Of a stretch of DNA of 64,000 nucleotides, positions 42,165 through 50,239 are shown piece after piece (within the stretch, counting starts at the first letter, position 1; each line of letters starts with the position of its first letter). A program made the position numbers and the translations under genes. The notes under the pieces were generated by a model. It had not been told where the DNA came from, made no database searches, and saw only the letters and a list, made by a program, of their open reading frames with translations. Source of the DNA: an uncultured Bacteroidales bacterium. Its GTDB lineage: Bacteria; Bacteroidota; Bacteroidia; Bacteroidales; Bacteroidaceae. The stretch lies in assembly GCA_902760315.1 (NCBI GenBank), contig CACWFV010000010.1, positions 1 to 64,000 of the forward strand. Direction: 5' to 3'.

Positions 42165-42333
42165 GTACACCCGTATTGGAGGAGTACACCTTATTATATA
42201 TAAAAAGGGAAGTTAGCCGCAGGAAGATATAAAATCAACCCACGTAGACGCTCTCAGTTGCATCACCGCTGTACATGGTTTCCAAAGTTGCGAAGTTTGG
42301 TAGAACAGACAGTAACGTTCGAAAACGTCTTTC

Positions 42334-42429
42334 GAGACTGGCCGTACAACTGGCCTGAGGTCTCGTTCCACAAAATTAATTTTGTTACCCGCCCACGCGC
42401 GGACAGGCCTATTTCGGGAGCAAAGGTAA
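42334..42429 (-). repeat. 96-bp promoter-bearing repeat, copy 2
   Basis: Identical to 1-96. The -7 box is at 42421-42428. Transcripts would run left through several stem-loops (GAGAC/GTCTC, CGAAA/TTTTCG) into the leader of the MBG-repeat gene. A 76-codon frame (42213-42443, minus) crosses it but looks like a by-product of the RNA element rather than a protein. Confidence 0.8.
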
Positions 42430-42490
42430 GCGGCAGTTCGCACAAAAAATATACTGCTCTACCGCGTATGGAGATTGACAAAAAAAGAAA

Positions 42491-42517
42491 AACCCCGTTT
42501 CACTAAAAAACGAGGTT
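42491..42517 (-). terminator. Terminator downstream of the YoeB-like toxin gene
   Basis: AACCCCGTTT and AAACGAGGTT pair with one mismatch, with T-rich sequence following on the minus strand. Confidence 0.55.
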
Positions 42518-42569
42518 AACGCCCTAAATGTAATAAGGTATAGGGAATGGACATCAGCGGAGCTTCTTG

Positions 42570-42588
42570 GTACCCCGACCCAGAATCG
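42570..42588. repeat. tRNA-Arg 3'-end repeat, left (att-like)
   Basis: A 19-base exact copy of 43267-43285, which covers the 3' end of tRNA-Arg(CCT) through its T arm. The two copies bracket the toxin-antitoxin genes in the way attL and attR bracket an integrated element. Confidence 0.8.
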
Positions 42589-42607
42589 GTTTCAATTCAA
42601 TATCGGA

Positions 42608-42883
42608 TTATTTGTCGTTGTAGTGCCCCTCGACCTCGGCGATGAGCACAGTCACAACATCATCATAGATATCGTAGATGATGCGGTCATGGGCTGTGAC
42701 ATGCCTTGACCAAGTGATATCCCTACCTCCCTTCAGAGCCTCCGGATGGCCAGTGCCGGTCCGGGGGTGCTGCTCCAGTTCTGGAAGGAGATCACGAAGT
42801 TTGTTGAAGGCCTTCGGGTTTGACTTCTTCCATTTCTTGATAACCTTCTGGACACTGGCTGAATACTCGATGGAATAGCTCAT
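42608..42883 (-). CDS. YoeB/Txe family mRNA interferase toxin
   Basis: 91 residues from the ATG at 42883, which overlaps the antitoxin stop (ATGA). Typical YoeB features: FNKLRDLLPELEQHPRTGTG, HPEALKG, a WSR motif and a C-terminal ending in HY (EVEGHYNDK), with the HDRIIYDI strand. YoeB cleaves mRNA at the ribosome. The catalytic region of YoeB (Glu, Arg, His, Tyr) is broadly kept, although HDRIIY replaces the usual HRLVY. Co-transcribed with a YefM-like antitoxin. Confidence 0.9.
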   Translation of the reverse strand: MSYSIEYSASVQKVIKKWKKSNPKAFNKLRDLLPELEQHPRTGTGHPEALKGGRDITWSRHVTAHDRIIYDIYDDVVTVLIAEVEGHYNDK

Positions 42884-43131
42884 AGTTCGTCCATCCACTT
42901 CTGTGCTGCAGCAGCACTCTCAAACCTCAATGTCTTACCCTCTCTGTGTTCCTGTCTGGCCTTCTCTATCTTTGCCGCCAGTGCAGGGGTAATCTCCAAA
43001 TCGTCTTCTTCAACCGGAACTATCGTGTAGAGCTTGCTATTCCTGCGGATATACACACGTTCCCCCCTGTCAACCCGGTCAAACGAGGTAGCCAGGTTGC
43101 TTCTAAAGTCTCTCATTGTCAATGATGCCAT
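42880..43131 (-). CDS. YefM/Phd-like antitoxin
   Basis: 83 residues. The N-terminal DNA-binding fold is of Phd/YefM type (MRDFRSNLATSFDRVDRGERVYI), followed by a charged C-terminal helix region (AKIEKARQEHREGKT) that would wrap the toxin. It precedes the toxin with a 4-bp overlap. Such antitoxins repress their own promoter. Confidence 0.85.
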   Translation of the reverse strand: MASLTMRDFRSNLATSFDRVDRGERVYIRRNSKLYTIVPVEEDDLEITPALAAKIEKARQEHREGKTLRFESAAAAQKWMDEL

Positions 43132-43156
43132 AATTCTAAAAGTTTGGTTCTGGGTG

Positions 43157-43164
43157 CAAAGATA
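43157..43164 (-). promoter_or_regulatory. Promoter -7 box of the toxin-antitoxin operon
   Basis: CAAAGATA, TATCTTTG on the minus strand, 26 bases before the antitoxin ATG. Confidence 0.55.
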
Positions 43165-43266
43165 GGTATAATTCCCAAAACCGCCAAACTTTTATGTACT
43201 TGTTTGTGTACACGCCACAAAAAAAAGTTCATCGTGAACTTTTAAGCCATCGTGATTAAGAAAGGC

Positions 43267-43285
43267 GTACCCCGACCCAGAATCG
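43267..43285. repeat. tRNA-Arg 3'-end repeat, right (att-like)
   Basis: The 3' end of the intact tRNA-Arg plus one flanking base; identical to 42570-42588. Confidence 0.8.
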
Positions 43286-43339
43286 AACTGGGAACTAAGT
43301 CTTAGGAGGACCTTGTTATATCCATTTAACTATCAGGGC
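43268..43339 (-). tRNA. tRNA-Arg(CCT)
   Basis: A 72-nt minus-strand cloverleaf. Acceptor GCCCTGA pairs with TCGGGGT (with G-U wobbles), anticodon loop CTCCTAA (anticodon CCT) closed by AGGTC/GACTT, T-loop GTTCGATTC. CCA is not encoded. The -7 box is at 43354-43361. Its 3' end is duplicated at 42570-42588. Confidence 0.93.
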
Positions 43340-43353
43340 AACAAAAAGTGGTG

Positions 43354-43361
43354 CAAAGGTA
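43354..43361 (-). promoter_or_regulatory. Promoter -7 box for tRNA-Arg
   Basis: CAAAGGTA, TACCTTTG on the minus strand, 15 bases before the tRNA. Confidence 0.6.
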
Positions 43362-43383
43362 AGCATTTTCTGTGAAAAATGAC

Positions 43384-43391
43384 TACCTTTG
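43384..43391 (+). promoter_or_regulatory. Promoter -7 box for the MaoC-like gene
   Basis: TACCTTTG, 30 bases before the ATG at 43422; it is back to back with the tRNA-Arg promoter. Confidence 0.6.
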
Positions 43392-43421
43392 CAGGAGAAT
43401 TTTACGTAAACAAGAAAAAAT

Positions 43422-43886
43422 ATGGGAAAATTAGTTATTAACTCGTACGACGAGTTTGCCGCACATCTGGGCGAAGAACTGGGCGCCTCTGACTGGCTGC
43501 TGGTAGACCAGGACCGTATCAACCTCTTTGCCGACGCCACACTGGACCACCAGTGGATACACGTCGACGTGGAGCGCGCCAAGGAGGAGAGCCCCTATAA
43601 GTCGACCATCGCCCACGGCTATCTAACCCTGAGTCTGCTGCCCTACATGTGGGACCAGATCATAGAGGTGCACAACATCAAGATGCTGGTGAACTATGGC
43701 ATGACGGACATGCGCTTCGGACAGCCCGTCATCACGGGCAGCCGCGTGCGCCTGGTGACGACGCTGCACAACATACAGAACCTGCGCGGCATCTGCAAGG
43801 CGGAGATAAAGTTCAAGATAGAGATTGAGGGCCAGCGCAAGCCAGCACTGGAGGGCATTGCTGCCTTCCTCTACTACTTCGAGTAG
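43422..43886 (+). CDS. MaoC-like (R)-specific enoyl hydratase
   Basis: 154 residues, hotdog fold of the MaoC type. The hydratase signature INLFADATLDHQWIHVD has the catalytic Asp (ADATLDHQ) and His (QWIHVD), followed by STIAHGYLTLSLLP. It hydrates trans-2-enoyl thioesters. It is convergent with a PaaI-like thioesterase, another hotdog protein, 34 bp away. Confidence 0.9.
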   Translation: MGKLVINSYDEFAAHLGEELGASDWLLVDQDRINLFADATLDHQWIHVDVERAKEESPYKSTIAHGYLTLSLLPYMWDQIIEVHNIKMLVNYGMTDMRFGQPVITGSRVRLVTTLHNIQNLRGICKAEIKFKIEIEGQRKPALEGIAAFLYYFE

Positions 43887-43920
43887 GGCTGCGTGGGGGC
43901 TAAGGGCTCCAAGAAGAGCA

Positions 43921-44343
43921 CTACTGCTCAGCAGAAGATACCGTCCCTGGAAGAGACATGGACTTGCGATAGCCCATGCCGGTGACATGGCAGATGAGGA
44001 CACCGTCCTGATTGGTCACCCGCACTTCCACGGACGGTATCTTATGATGTTCGGCAACCATGACGGCCTCGGCACGCAGCGTGTCGCCCTCGCGGGCGCT
44101 GCTGACGAACATGATGGAATTGCTGATGCCAAAGGTGAGGTGGCCGGAGACGTTCATCAGCGCGGCAATGGCGAGGTCGGCCAAGGTGAAGAGTGCACCG
44201 CCCTGGCAGACGTTGCCCCCATTGAGATGGGAAGTGGTGACGGTCATGACGGCAACGGCATGACGGCTGTCGGCCTCGGTAATCTGGCAACCGGCGGCAG
44301 CGGCAAAGCGGTCGGTGCGGTTGAGTAGTTCTTTGATGTCCAT
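43921..44343 (-). CDS. PaaI family hotdog thioesterase
   Basis: 140 residues. The active-site block SHLNGGNVCQGGALFTLADLA fits the family pattern H-G-G-x(3)-L-x-D (split here as NGGNVCQGG and ALFTLADLA), where Asn replaces the first His in the strict pattern. Acts on acyl-CoA thioesters; substrate unknown. Confidence 0.88.
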   Translation of the reverse strand: MDIKELLNRTDRFAAAAGCQITEADSRHAVAVMTVTTSHLNGGNVCQGGALFTLADLAIAALMNVSGHLTFGISNSIMFVSSAREGDTLRAEAVMVAEHHKIPSVEVRVTNQDGVLICHVTGMGYRKSMSLPGTVSSAEQ

Positions 44344-44374
44344 ACCTATTTATATATATATTGAAACGAAGGTT

Positions 44375-44411
44375 AAAAAAAGGAGCCCGCAACAGAAAAT
44401 GTAGCGGGCTC
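44375..44411 (-). terminator. Terminator of secDF
   Basis: GAGCCCGC (44383-44390) pairs with GCGGGCTC (44404-44411), followed on the minus strand by seven T. Just past the stop at 44441. Confidence 0.85.
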
Positions 44412-44440
44412 TATTGATGATATCTGGTATTTATTACAAC

Positions 44441-47400
44441 TTATGCAGCGGCAGGTGTCTCCTCCTCACGGATGGTGCGACCCATCACGAGGAATGCGGT
44501 GGGAGCAGCAATGAAGAGTGACGACAGCGTACCGAAGACAACACCGAGAATCATAGCGAACGAGAAGCTGCGGATGGAGTCACCACCGAGGATGAAGATG
44601 CAGAGCAGCACAATCAGGGTCGTTACAGAGGTGTTGATGGTACGAGCCAGCGTCTGGTTCAGCGAGTCGTTGAAGAGCTGCTGACGGTCGCGCTTGCCAT
44701 AGAGTTGGAAGTTCTCACGGATACGGTCGAAGACCACCACCTTATCGTTGATAGAGTAACCTATCACGGTCAGGATGGCACCGATGAATACCTGGTCAAT
44801 CTCCAGCGACATGGGTACCCAACCCCACAGTACGGAGTAGAAGCCGATAACCACGAGGGCATCGAGCGCCAGGGCGATGGTGGCACCGGTAGAGAAGGCC
44901 ACATTGCGGAAGCGCAGCAGGATGTAGAGGAAGATGGCTACCAGGGCGATGAAGACGCTGATGATAGCGCCATAGGTGATGTCCTTAGCAACAGCGGGAC
45001 CAACCTTGGCCGAACTGATGATGGAACCACCCTCGCGGACGTCGGGGTTCTTGAAGTCTTCCACACTGGCCTGGCTGACAAAGCCGCCCTTCTTCAGCGT
45101 GTTATAGAGAATGGTCTCTGCCTCATCGTCGACAGTAGGACTGTTGGACTCGATGTCCCAGTTGGTAGATACACGGATGGTCTTGCCATCGGTACCGAGG
45201 GCGATGACGCTGGTGTTAGCCTCCTTGCCGGCATTCTCGCCGATGGTGTTGACGAAGGCACCGGCCAGGGCCTGACGGACTGACTCAACGGGAGTCTCCT
45301 TGTCGAGGGTAACAACGTAGTTGCGGCCACCGGTGAAGTCGATGCTCTGGCTGAGGCCACGGACAGCAAACGACACGCAGAACAGCACGGCAGCGGCACC
45401 CCATACGATGAATGACTTCTTGTACATGCCCATGAAGTTGTAGTTGGCGTTCTGCATCAGGTTCTTGGAATAGCCGGTAACGAAGGTCAGGTTGAGCCAC
45501 TTGTCTTTCTTCAGGCGGTTCTCGTAGACCAGACGGGTCAGGAACACGGCGGTGAAGAAGGAGCAGAAGATACCGATGATCCAAGTGGTGGCGAAGCCCT
45601 TGACAGGACCGGTACCGAAGAACAACAGGATGAAACCGGTAATGAGTGAGGTGACGTTAGAGTCGAAGATGGCAGAGAAGGCGTTGGAATAACCTTTCTG
45701 CAGAGCCTCCTTCAGGCCGAGGCCACGCTTCAGTTCCTCCTTGATGCGCTCGTAGATGAGCACGTTGGCATCAACGGCAGTACCCAGCGTCAGCACGATA
45801 CCGGCAATACCCGGCATGGTCAGTGCGGCCTGGAACGAGGTCAGAATACCCAGCGTGAAGAACAGGTTGAAGAGCAGAGCGATATCGGCCAAGATGCCGG
45901 GAATGAAGCCGTACAGCATAATCATGTAGACCATCAGCAGCACGAAGGCAATGCAGAAGGACATGATACCCTGGCGGATGGACTGTGCACCGAGTGACGG
46001 TCCGACAACCTCTTCCTGTACGATGCGGGTAGGAGCCGGCATCTTACCAGAGTTCAGTGTGTTGGCCAAGTCCTTGGTATCCTCGATGGTGAAGTTACCC
46101 GTAATCTGGGAGTTACCACCGTCAATCTGTGTCAAAATGCGGGGAGCACTGTAGACAGCGTCGTCGAGTACGATGGCAACGCCACGGCCGATGTTCTGCT
46201 TGGTAATCTGGCTCCAGCGGCGAGCACCGTCAGAGTTCATCTGCATGGAAACAGAGGGGTGACCCATCTGGTCGAAGTCGTCCTTAGAAGAGGTGATGAC
46301 GTCACCCTCCAGCGGAGCACGGCCGTTAGGCTCGGTAATCTTCAGCGCATAGAGAGCGAAGATGTCACCGTGGGTGTTCTCGCCACCAAAGTCCTCAGGC
46401 TTGGCACCCCAGCGCAGCTTGCACTCGGCAGGCAGCACCTGGGCGGCAATCTCAGAATAGATGATCTTGTCGACATCAGCGGTGTCACGGGCATTGGCAT
46501 AACCGACGATGGCCAGGCCCTGACCCTGTACGGGCTGGAAGACGCTGAACAGCGGGTTCTGCTTCTTAGCCTCGGCGATGGCCTTGTCGTCAGCCTTGGC
46601 ATCCTTCTTGGTCAGCTTGGCAGCGAGGTCGGCAGCGGCAGCAGTTTCAGCAACGGCGGCAGTGTCGGCAGCAGCCTCGGCAACAGTAGAGTCGGCAACC
46701 TCCTCGGCAACGCCATTGGTGGCAGCATACTTCTGGTTCAGCTGAGCCAGCAGGGGTACAATCTCTTGCGTGTTATAGGTCTCCCAGAACTCCAGGTTGG
46801 CAGAGCCCTGCAGCAACTTACGTACGCGCTCAGGCTCTTTGACACCGGGCATCTCGACCATGATACGGCCCGACTGACCTTCCAGCTTCTGGATATTCGG
46901 CTGTACAACGCCGAACTTATCGATACGGTTGCGAACAACATTGAACGAGTTGTCGACGGCAGACTGAACCTCGGCACGCAGGGCGCTCTCTACCTCAGAG
47001 TCGCTGGACTGAGTGCTTACCTTGCCCTTCATCTGCTGGGTAGCAAACACGGCAGCCAAGGGGCGACCGTTACTGTTCTGCTTCCAATACTTGATGAACA
47101 GCGAGATAAAGTCGTTCTGACTAGTCTCTTCTTCCTTCTTAGCCTCTTCCATTGACTTCTTGTAGGCTGCTGCATCGGTCTTGTGGTCGGCCAGCACGTC
47201 GATAACGTCGGGCACGGAAACCTCCAAGATAACGTTCATACCGCCTTTCAAGTCAAGGCCAAGTCCCATCTCCAACTCGCGGCACTGCTTGAACGAATAG
47301 ATTCCGCAGTACACTTTCTCGTTCATGATTGAGTCGAGGTACTCCTGACCAGCCTCTTCACCCATGGCAGCGGCCTTACTTTCGTAGTGGCGCGTCACAA

Positions 47401-47476
47401 AAGTGAAGGAAAGGTAGAAGCAGCAAACGAGAATCAAGACGATTGCGATAAATTTTACAATTCCTTTGTTTTGCAT
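44441..47476 (-). CDS. secDF: Protein translocase subunit SecDF (fused)
   Basis: 1011 residues, SecD and SecF in one chain as is usual in Bacteroidetes. SecD begins with one helix (residues 7-27) and the GLGLDLKGGMNVILEV motif; its membrane part includes LGTAVDANVLIYERIKEEL. The SecF half starts near residue 670 (GMYKKSFIVWGAAAVLF, SIDFTGGRNYVV) and has GYSINDKVVVFDRIRE. It uses the proton gradient to aid protein export. Residues about 255-305 are an unusual Ala/Asp/Lys-rich low-complexity insert (AEAAADTAAVAETAAAADLA) within the SecD periplasmic domain. Confidence 0.97.
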   Translation of the reverse strand: MQNKGIVKFIAIVLILVCCFYLSFTFVTRHYESKAAAMGEEAGQEYLDSIMNEKVYCGIYSFKQCRELEMGLGLDLKGGMNVILEVSVPDVIDVLADHKTDAAAYKKSMEEAKKEEETSQNDFISLFIKYWKQNSNGRPLAAVFATQQMKGKVSTQSSDSEVESALRAEVQSAVDNSFNVVRNRIDKFGVVQPNIQKLEGQSGRIMVEMPGVKEPERVRKLLQGSANLEFWETYNTQEIVPLLAQLNQKYAATNGVAEEVADSTVAEAAADTAAVAETAAAADLAAKLTKKDAKADDKAIAEAKKQNPLFSVFQPVQGQGLAIVGYANARDTADVDKIIYSEIAAQVLPAECKLRWGAKPEDFGGENTHGDIFALYALKITEPNGRAPLEGDVITSSKDDFDQMGHPSVSMQMNSDGARRWSQITKQNIGRGVAIVLDDAVYSAPRILTQIDGGNSQITGNFTIEDTKDLANTLNSGKMPAPTRIVQEEVVGPSLGAQSIRQGIMSFCIAFVLLMVYMIMLYGFIPGILADIALLFNLFFTLGILTSFQAALTMPGIAGIVLTLGTAVDANVLIYERIKEELKRGLGLKEALQKGYSNAFSAIFDSNVTSLITGFILLFFGTGPVKGFATTWIIGIFCSFFTAVFLTRLVYENRLKKDKWLNLTFVTGYSKNLMQNANYNFMGMYKKSFIVWGAAAVLFCVSFAVRGLSQSIDFTGGRNYVVTLDKETPVESVRQALAGAFVNTIGENAGKEANTSVIALGTDGKTIRVSTNWDIESNSPTVDDEAETILYNTLKKGGFVSQASVEDFKNPDVREGGSIISSAKVGPAVAKDITYGAIISVFIALVAIFLYILLRFRNVAFSTGATIALALDALVVIGFYSVLWGWVPMSLEIDQVFIGAILTVIGYSINDKVVVFDRIRENFQLYGKRDRQQLFNDSLNQTLARTINTSVTTLIVLLCIFILGGDSIRSFSFAMILGVVFGTLSSLFIAAPTAFLVMGRTIREEETPAAA

Positions 47477-47522
47477 TGTTTGATTTTATTGTATTATTTA
47501 ATGATTTCGCATTTTAAGCCTG

Positions 47523-47530
47523 CAAATATA
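47523..47530 (-). promoter_or_regulatory. Promoter -7 box for secDF
   Basis: CAAATATA, TATATTTG on the minus strand, 46 bases before the ATG. Confidence 0.6.
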
Positions 47531-47582
47531 CACATTTTTCTCCACTTACGGAAATTTATTCAGAAAATTCGTGTCTTTTTTA

Positions 47583-48683
47583 CTATTTTGCACCTATTTT
47601 TACCCGGCACACGACTGGATAATGGTCGCTGGCATCCATTTTATCGTCTACAACACACTGATAGGGAGTGACATCCGGCGAGCAAAACACATGGTCAATG
47701 CGGAACGAGAAGGCTCTCTGATTATATGACAAACCAATACCTCTGCCGGTGGCCACGAAACAGTCGGTCAACTGCTCTGCCAAATGGTGGCGGGAATAGG
47801 AAATGGGGGAGTCGTTGAAGTCGCCACAGACAATGATAGGATAGCGTCCCAAGTAGCGGTCAACGAAATCGCTCACCGCAGCTATCTGCCTGCTACGCAC
47901 GGCATTGGCCTCAGCCAGCTTGACCATCAACAGCTGCGACTCGTAGCGCAATGAGTCGTGCTCCATCTGGCCTTTCAGTATCTGTCGGTACTGCTGACGG
48001 TCAGACTCATTGAGGTGGCATCCCTCAAAGTGGTTATTGACCACGATGACGGTGTCCCGGCCTACCTTGAGCCACCAGGCTGCGCTACCATTGTTGCTGA
48101 CCGTCCAGTAGTCGATGCGCTCACGCCGGATGATGGGAAACCGGGTATGCATGCCCAGACAGTTGAAGTGCAACTCGTCGTTGCACAGCACGATGGTGTC
48201 GTTATAGGTCAGGCCACGCTCTTCGAACTGCTTGAAACAGTAGCGACGCCACGTGTCGTTGTCCTCCTGCAGGCAGACAATGTCGGCTTCCTGATTTTGC
48301 AGGTAGTCGCGCACTGCCTCAAATCCCTGTTCGTACTTATAGTTGCCCCCATAGCTACAGACGTTGTAGGACACTAACCGCAGGGCGTCGTCGGGCGGTG
48401 ACTGACTGACATTGAGGGGCATATATATAGAAATAGGTACGTAAGCCAGCACAAATCCTACTACCGGCACCCAGGCTCTGGTCCACTTGAAGATAAGCCA
48501 GAACAGCAGGAATCCCATATTGATGACAGCCAGGATGGGGAATGCCATGCCAATGGTAGAGAGCAAAGGGTGGTCGGCAGGATTGATGCGGTCGCTGAAA
48601 CCTACCAGCAGCATCACTATGACAGTAGCGACATTGGCTCCCGTCAGCATCTGCACCACCCACTTCTTTAACTTGCTAATCAC
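47583..48683 (-). CDS. Membrane-anchored endonuclease/exonuclease/phosphatase family protein
   Basis: 366 residues, starting at a GTG that overlaps the rhomboid stop (GTGA). Three N-terminal membrane helices (residues about 8-28, 40-62, 68-88) are followed by an EEP domain: LVSYNVCSYGG, DIVCLQED, VVNNHFEG, IIVCGDFNDSP and ASDHYPVV hold the metal-binding Asn, Glu, Asp and His residues. Such proteins may hydrolyse phosphodiesters of lipids, nucleic acids or nucleotides; substrate unknown. Translationally coupled to the rhomboid protease. Confidence 0.88.
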   Translation of the reverse strand: MISKLKKWVVQMLTGANVATVIVMLLVGFSDRINPADHPLLSTIGMAFPILAVINMGFLLFWLIFKWTRAWVPVVGFVLAYVPISIYMPLNVSQSPPDDALRLVSYNVCSYGGNYKYEQGFEAVRDYLQNQEADIVCLQEDNDTWRRYCFKQFEERGLTYNDTIVLCNDELHFNCLGMHTRFPIIRRERIDYWTVSNNGSAAWWLKVGRDTVIVVNNHFEGCHLNESDRQQYRQILKGQMEHDSLRYESQLLMVKLAEANAVRSRQIAAVSDFVDRYLGRYPIIVCGDFNDSPISYSRHHLAEQLTDCFVATGRGIGLSYNQRAFSFRIDHVFCSPDVTPYQCVVDDKMDASDHYPVVCRVKIGAK

Positions 48684-49606
48684 GACGGACGGCGCTGGTC
48701 AAACAATTTTTGCTTCTCTTCTTTCGTAAGACTGTCATAGCCACTCTTACGAATCTTGTCAAGTATGGCATCTATCTCCTCCTGATTCTGGCGCTGACGC
48801 TGGTTATACTCCTCGTCGGTCTCACGGCGACGAGACTGTTCGGCATGCATGTCGGGACGCTGCTGGCGGCGCTGGCGGTCCTCATATCTACGCCTCATGT
48901 TGTCGAAGAACTCTTGGCCATAACTACGGCCGAAGCGCTGACTGCTGTCGGGATGCCGCTGCCAGTAGCGTATTAGCAGGAAGCCAAACAGCATGCCGCC
49001 CAGGTGAGCCATGTGAGCCACCCCGTCGCCGGGGCCGCTCAGAGCCGAGAACAGTTCGATGGCGATATACCCCACAATGAGCCACTTGGCCTTGATGGGG
49101 AATGGGAAGGGAATGATGAACAGCCGCTCGTTGGGAAATATCATGCCAAAAGCCAGCAGGATGCCATAAACCGCACCCGACGCACCAATGGTGGTCCACA
49201 TATTGATATAGCTGTCCATGGATATCTGCGCACCGCCCATGTTCACATATTCATAGGCTGCCAAGCCCTGTACTACGTAATTGACATACTGCACCATTTC
49301 CTGCATGATGCCGGCGCCAACACCACAGACAATGTAATAAAAAAGGAATTTCTTCGGTCCCCACACCCGTTCTATGACGGAACCGAACATCCAGAGGGCA
49401 AACATATTGAAAAGAATATGCGTAAAACCACCATGCAGAAACATGTAGGTCAGGAACTGATACACATGGAAATTGCTGGCCTTGAAGAAATGCAGACCAA
49501 GCAACGCATTCAGGTCGATGCCGCTGCGCTGCAACACATAGGTGGCCAAGAAAGCCAGTACGTTGATGACCAACAGATTTTTGGTCATAGTAGGCATATT
49601 GTTCAT
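48680..49606 (-). CDS. Rhomboid family intramembrane serine protease
   Basis: 308 residues from the ATG at 49606 (MNNMPTMTKNLLV); a TTG five codons up is less likely. Six membrane helices, the catalytic Ser in TIGASGAVYGILLAFG and His in AHMAHLGGMLFGFL. HGGFTHILFNMFAL gives the conserved H...N of helix 2. After the membrane part comes a hydrophilic Arg/Gln-rich tail (RRYEDRQRRQQRPDMHAEQ). Upstream of the EEP gene in one operon; a -7 box lies at 49674-49681. Confidence 0.93.
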   Translation of the reverse strand: MNNMPTMTKNLLVINVLAFLATYVLQRSGIDLNALLGLHFFKASNFHVYQFLTYMFLHGGFTHILFNMFALWMFGSVIERVWGPKKFLFYYIVCGVGAGIMQEMVQYVNYVVQGLAAYEYVNMGGAQISMDSYINMWTTIGASGAVYGILLAFGMIFPNERLFIIPFPFPIKAKWLIVGYIAIELFSALSGPGDGVAHMAHLGGMLFGFLLIRYWQRHPDSSQRFGRSYGQEFFDNMRRRYEDRQRRQQRPDMHAEQSRRRETDEEYNQRQRQNQEEIDAILDKIRKSGYDSLTKEEKQKLFDQRRPS

Positions 49607-49673
49607 AGCTGTCGTTATCAATTAATCAGTTGACACATAGGGCACTTGCAGTACCATACGTACCTTTGCGCCG

Positions 49674-49681
49674 CAAAATTA
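49674..49681 (-). promoter_or_regulatory. Promoter -7 box for the rhomboid operon
   Basis: CAAAATTA, TAATTTTG on the minus strand. A plus-strand TACCTTTG lies beside it (49661-49668), giving a back-to-back arrangement toward the HU gene. Confidence 0.5.
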
Positions 49682-49763
49682 CGAAAAATATCTGTCTTTT
49701 GGCACAAAAATGCCGCAATACGCACTTTTTTTTACTAAAAAAGTAACTTTTTGGGATTTTTTG

Positions 49764-49794
49764 TTTGTTTTTTCCCAAGTTTGCCTTATATTTG
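49764..49794 (+). promoter_or_regulatory. Promoter of the HU gene
   Basis: TTTG (49764-49767), 19 bases, TATATTTG (49787-49794). The leader is AT-rich, about 45 bases, with no Shine-Dalgarno sequence. Confidence 0.65.
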
Positions 49795-49848
49795 TGGCCA
49801 AAATATTAACTTAAACTATTTATCATTAACATTTTAAACACATTCATT

Positions 49849-50124
49849 ATGAACAAGACAGAATTAATCGATCAGATTGCAGCTGGTGCTGGTCTGACAA
49901 AAGTGGACGCAAAGAAGGCTCTCGATGCTACTGTAGCAGCTATCAAGGACGCTCTGGTAAAGGGTGACAAGATTCAGCTGGTTGGTTTCGGTACATTCGC
50001 TGTTACTGAGAAGCCCGCTCGCGAAGGCATCAACCCCGCCACCAAGCAGAAGATTACTATTGCTGCCAAGAAGGTTGCCAAGTTTAAGGCCGGCGCAGAG
50101 CTTGCTGAAGCTGTCAACAAGTAA
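49849..50124 (+). CDS. HU family DNA-binding protein
   Basis: 91 residues, the standard HU length. MNKTELIDQIA, the central VGFGTFAV and the arm sequence KPAREGINPATKQKITI are classical. A dimeric nucleoid protein that bends DNA. A terminator follows at 50148-50180. Confidence 0.97.
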   Translation: MNKTELIDQIAAGAGLTKVDAKKALDATVAAIKDALVKGDKIQLVGFGTFAVTEKPAREGINPATKQKITIAAKKVAKFKAGAELAEAVNK

Positions 50125-50147
50125 TTCTTGTCAATAAAAAATCATAC

Positions 50148-50180
50148 AAAAAAGGGCTACACTCAGGTGCAGTCCTTTTT
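50148..50180 (+). terminator. Terminator of the HU gene
   Basis: AAAAAGGGCTAC..GTGCAGTCCTTTTT stem-loop followed by CTTTTTG. Confidence 0.75.
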
Positions 50181-50239
50181 CTTTTTGTATGTACGAGGAT
50201 GTGTGGCTCACATCGGAGCCACGCATCCTCGTACAATAC

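Noticed and set aside
42213-42443. 76-codon minus-strand frame over the 96-bp repeat and its flank
   Set aside because: It lies on strongly palindromic sequence carrying a -7 box within its own 5' end, has no start context and ends in low-quality sequence. It is better explained as a leader RNA element.
42570-42588. Second tRNA-Arg gene
   Set aside because: Only the 3' end and part of the T arm match; no acceptor 5' strand or anticodon arm follows.
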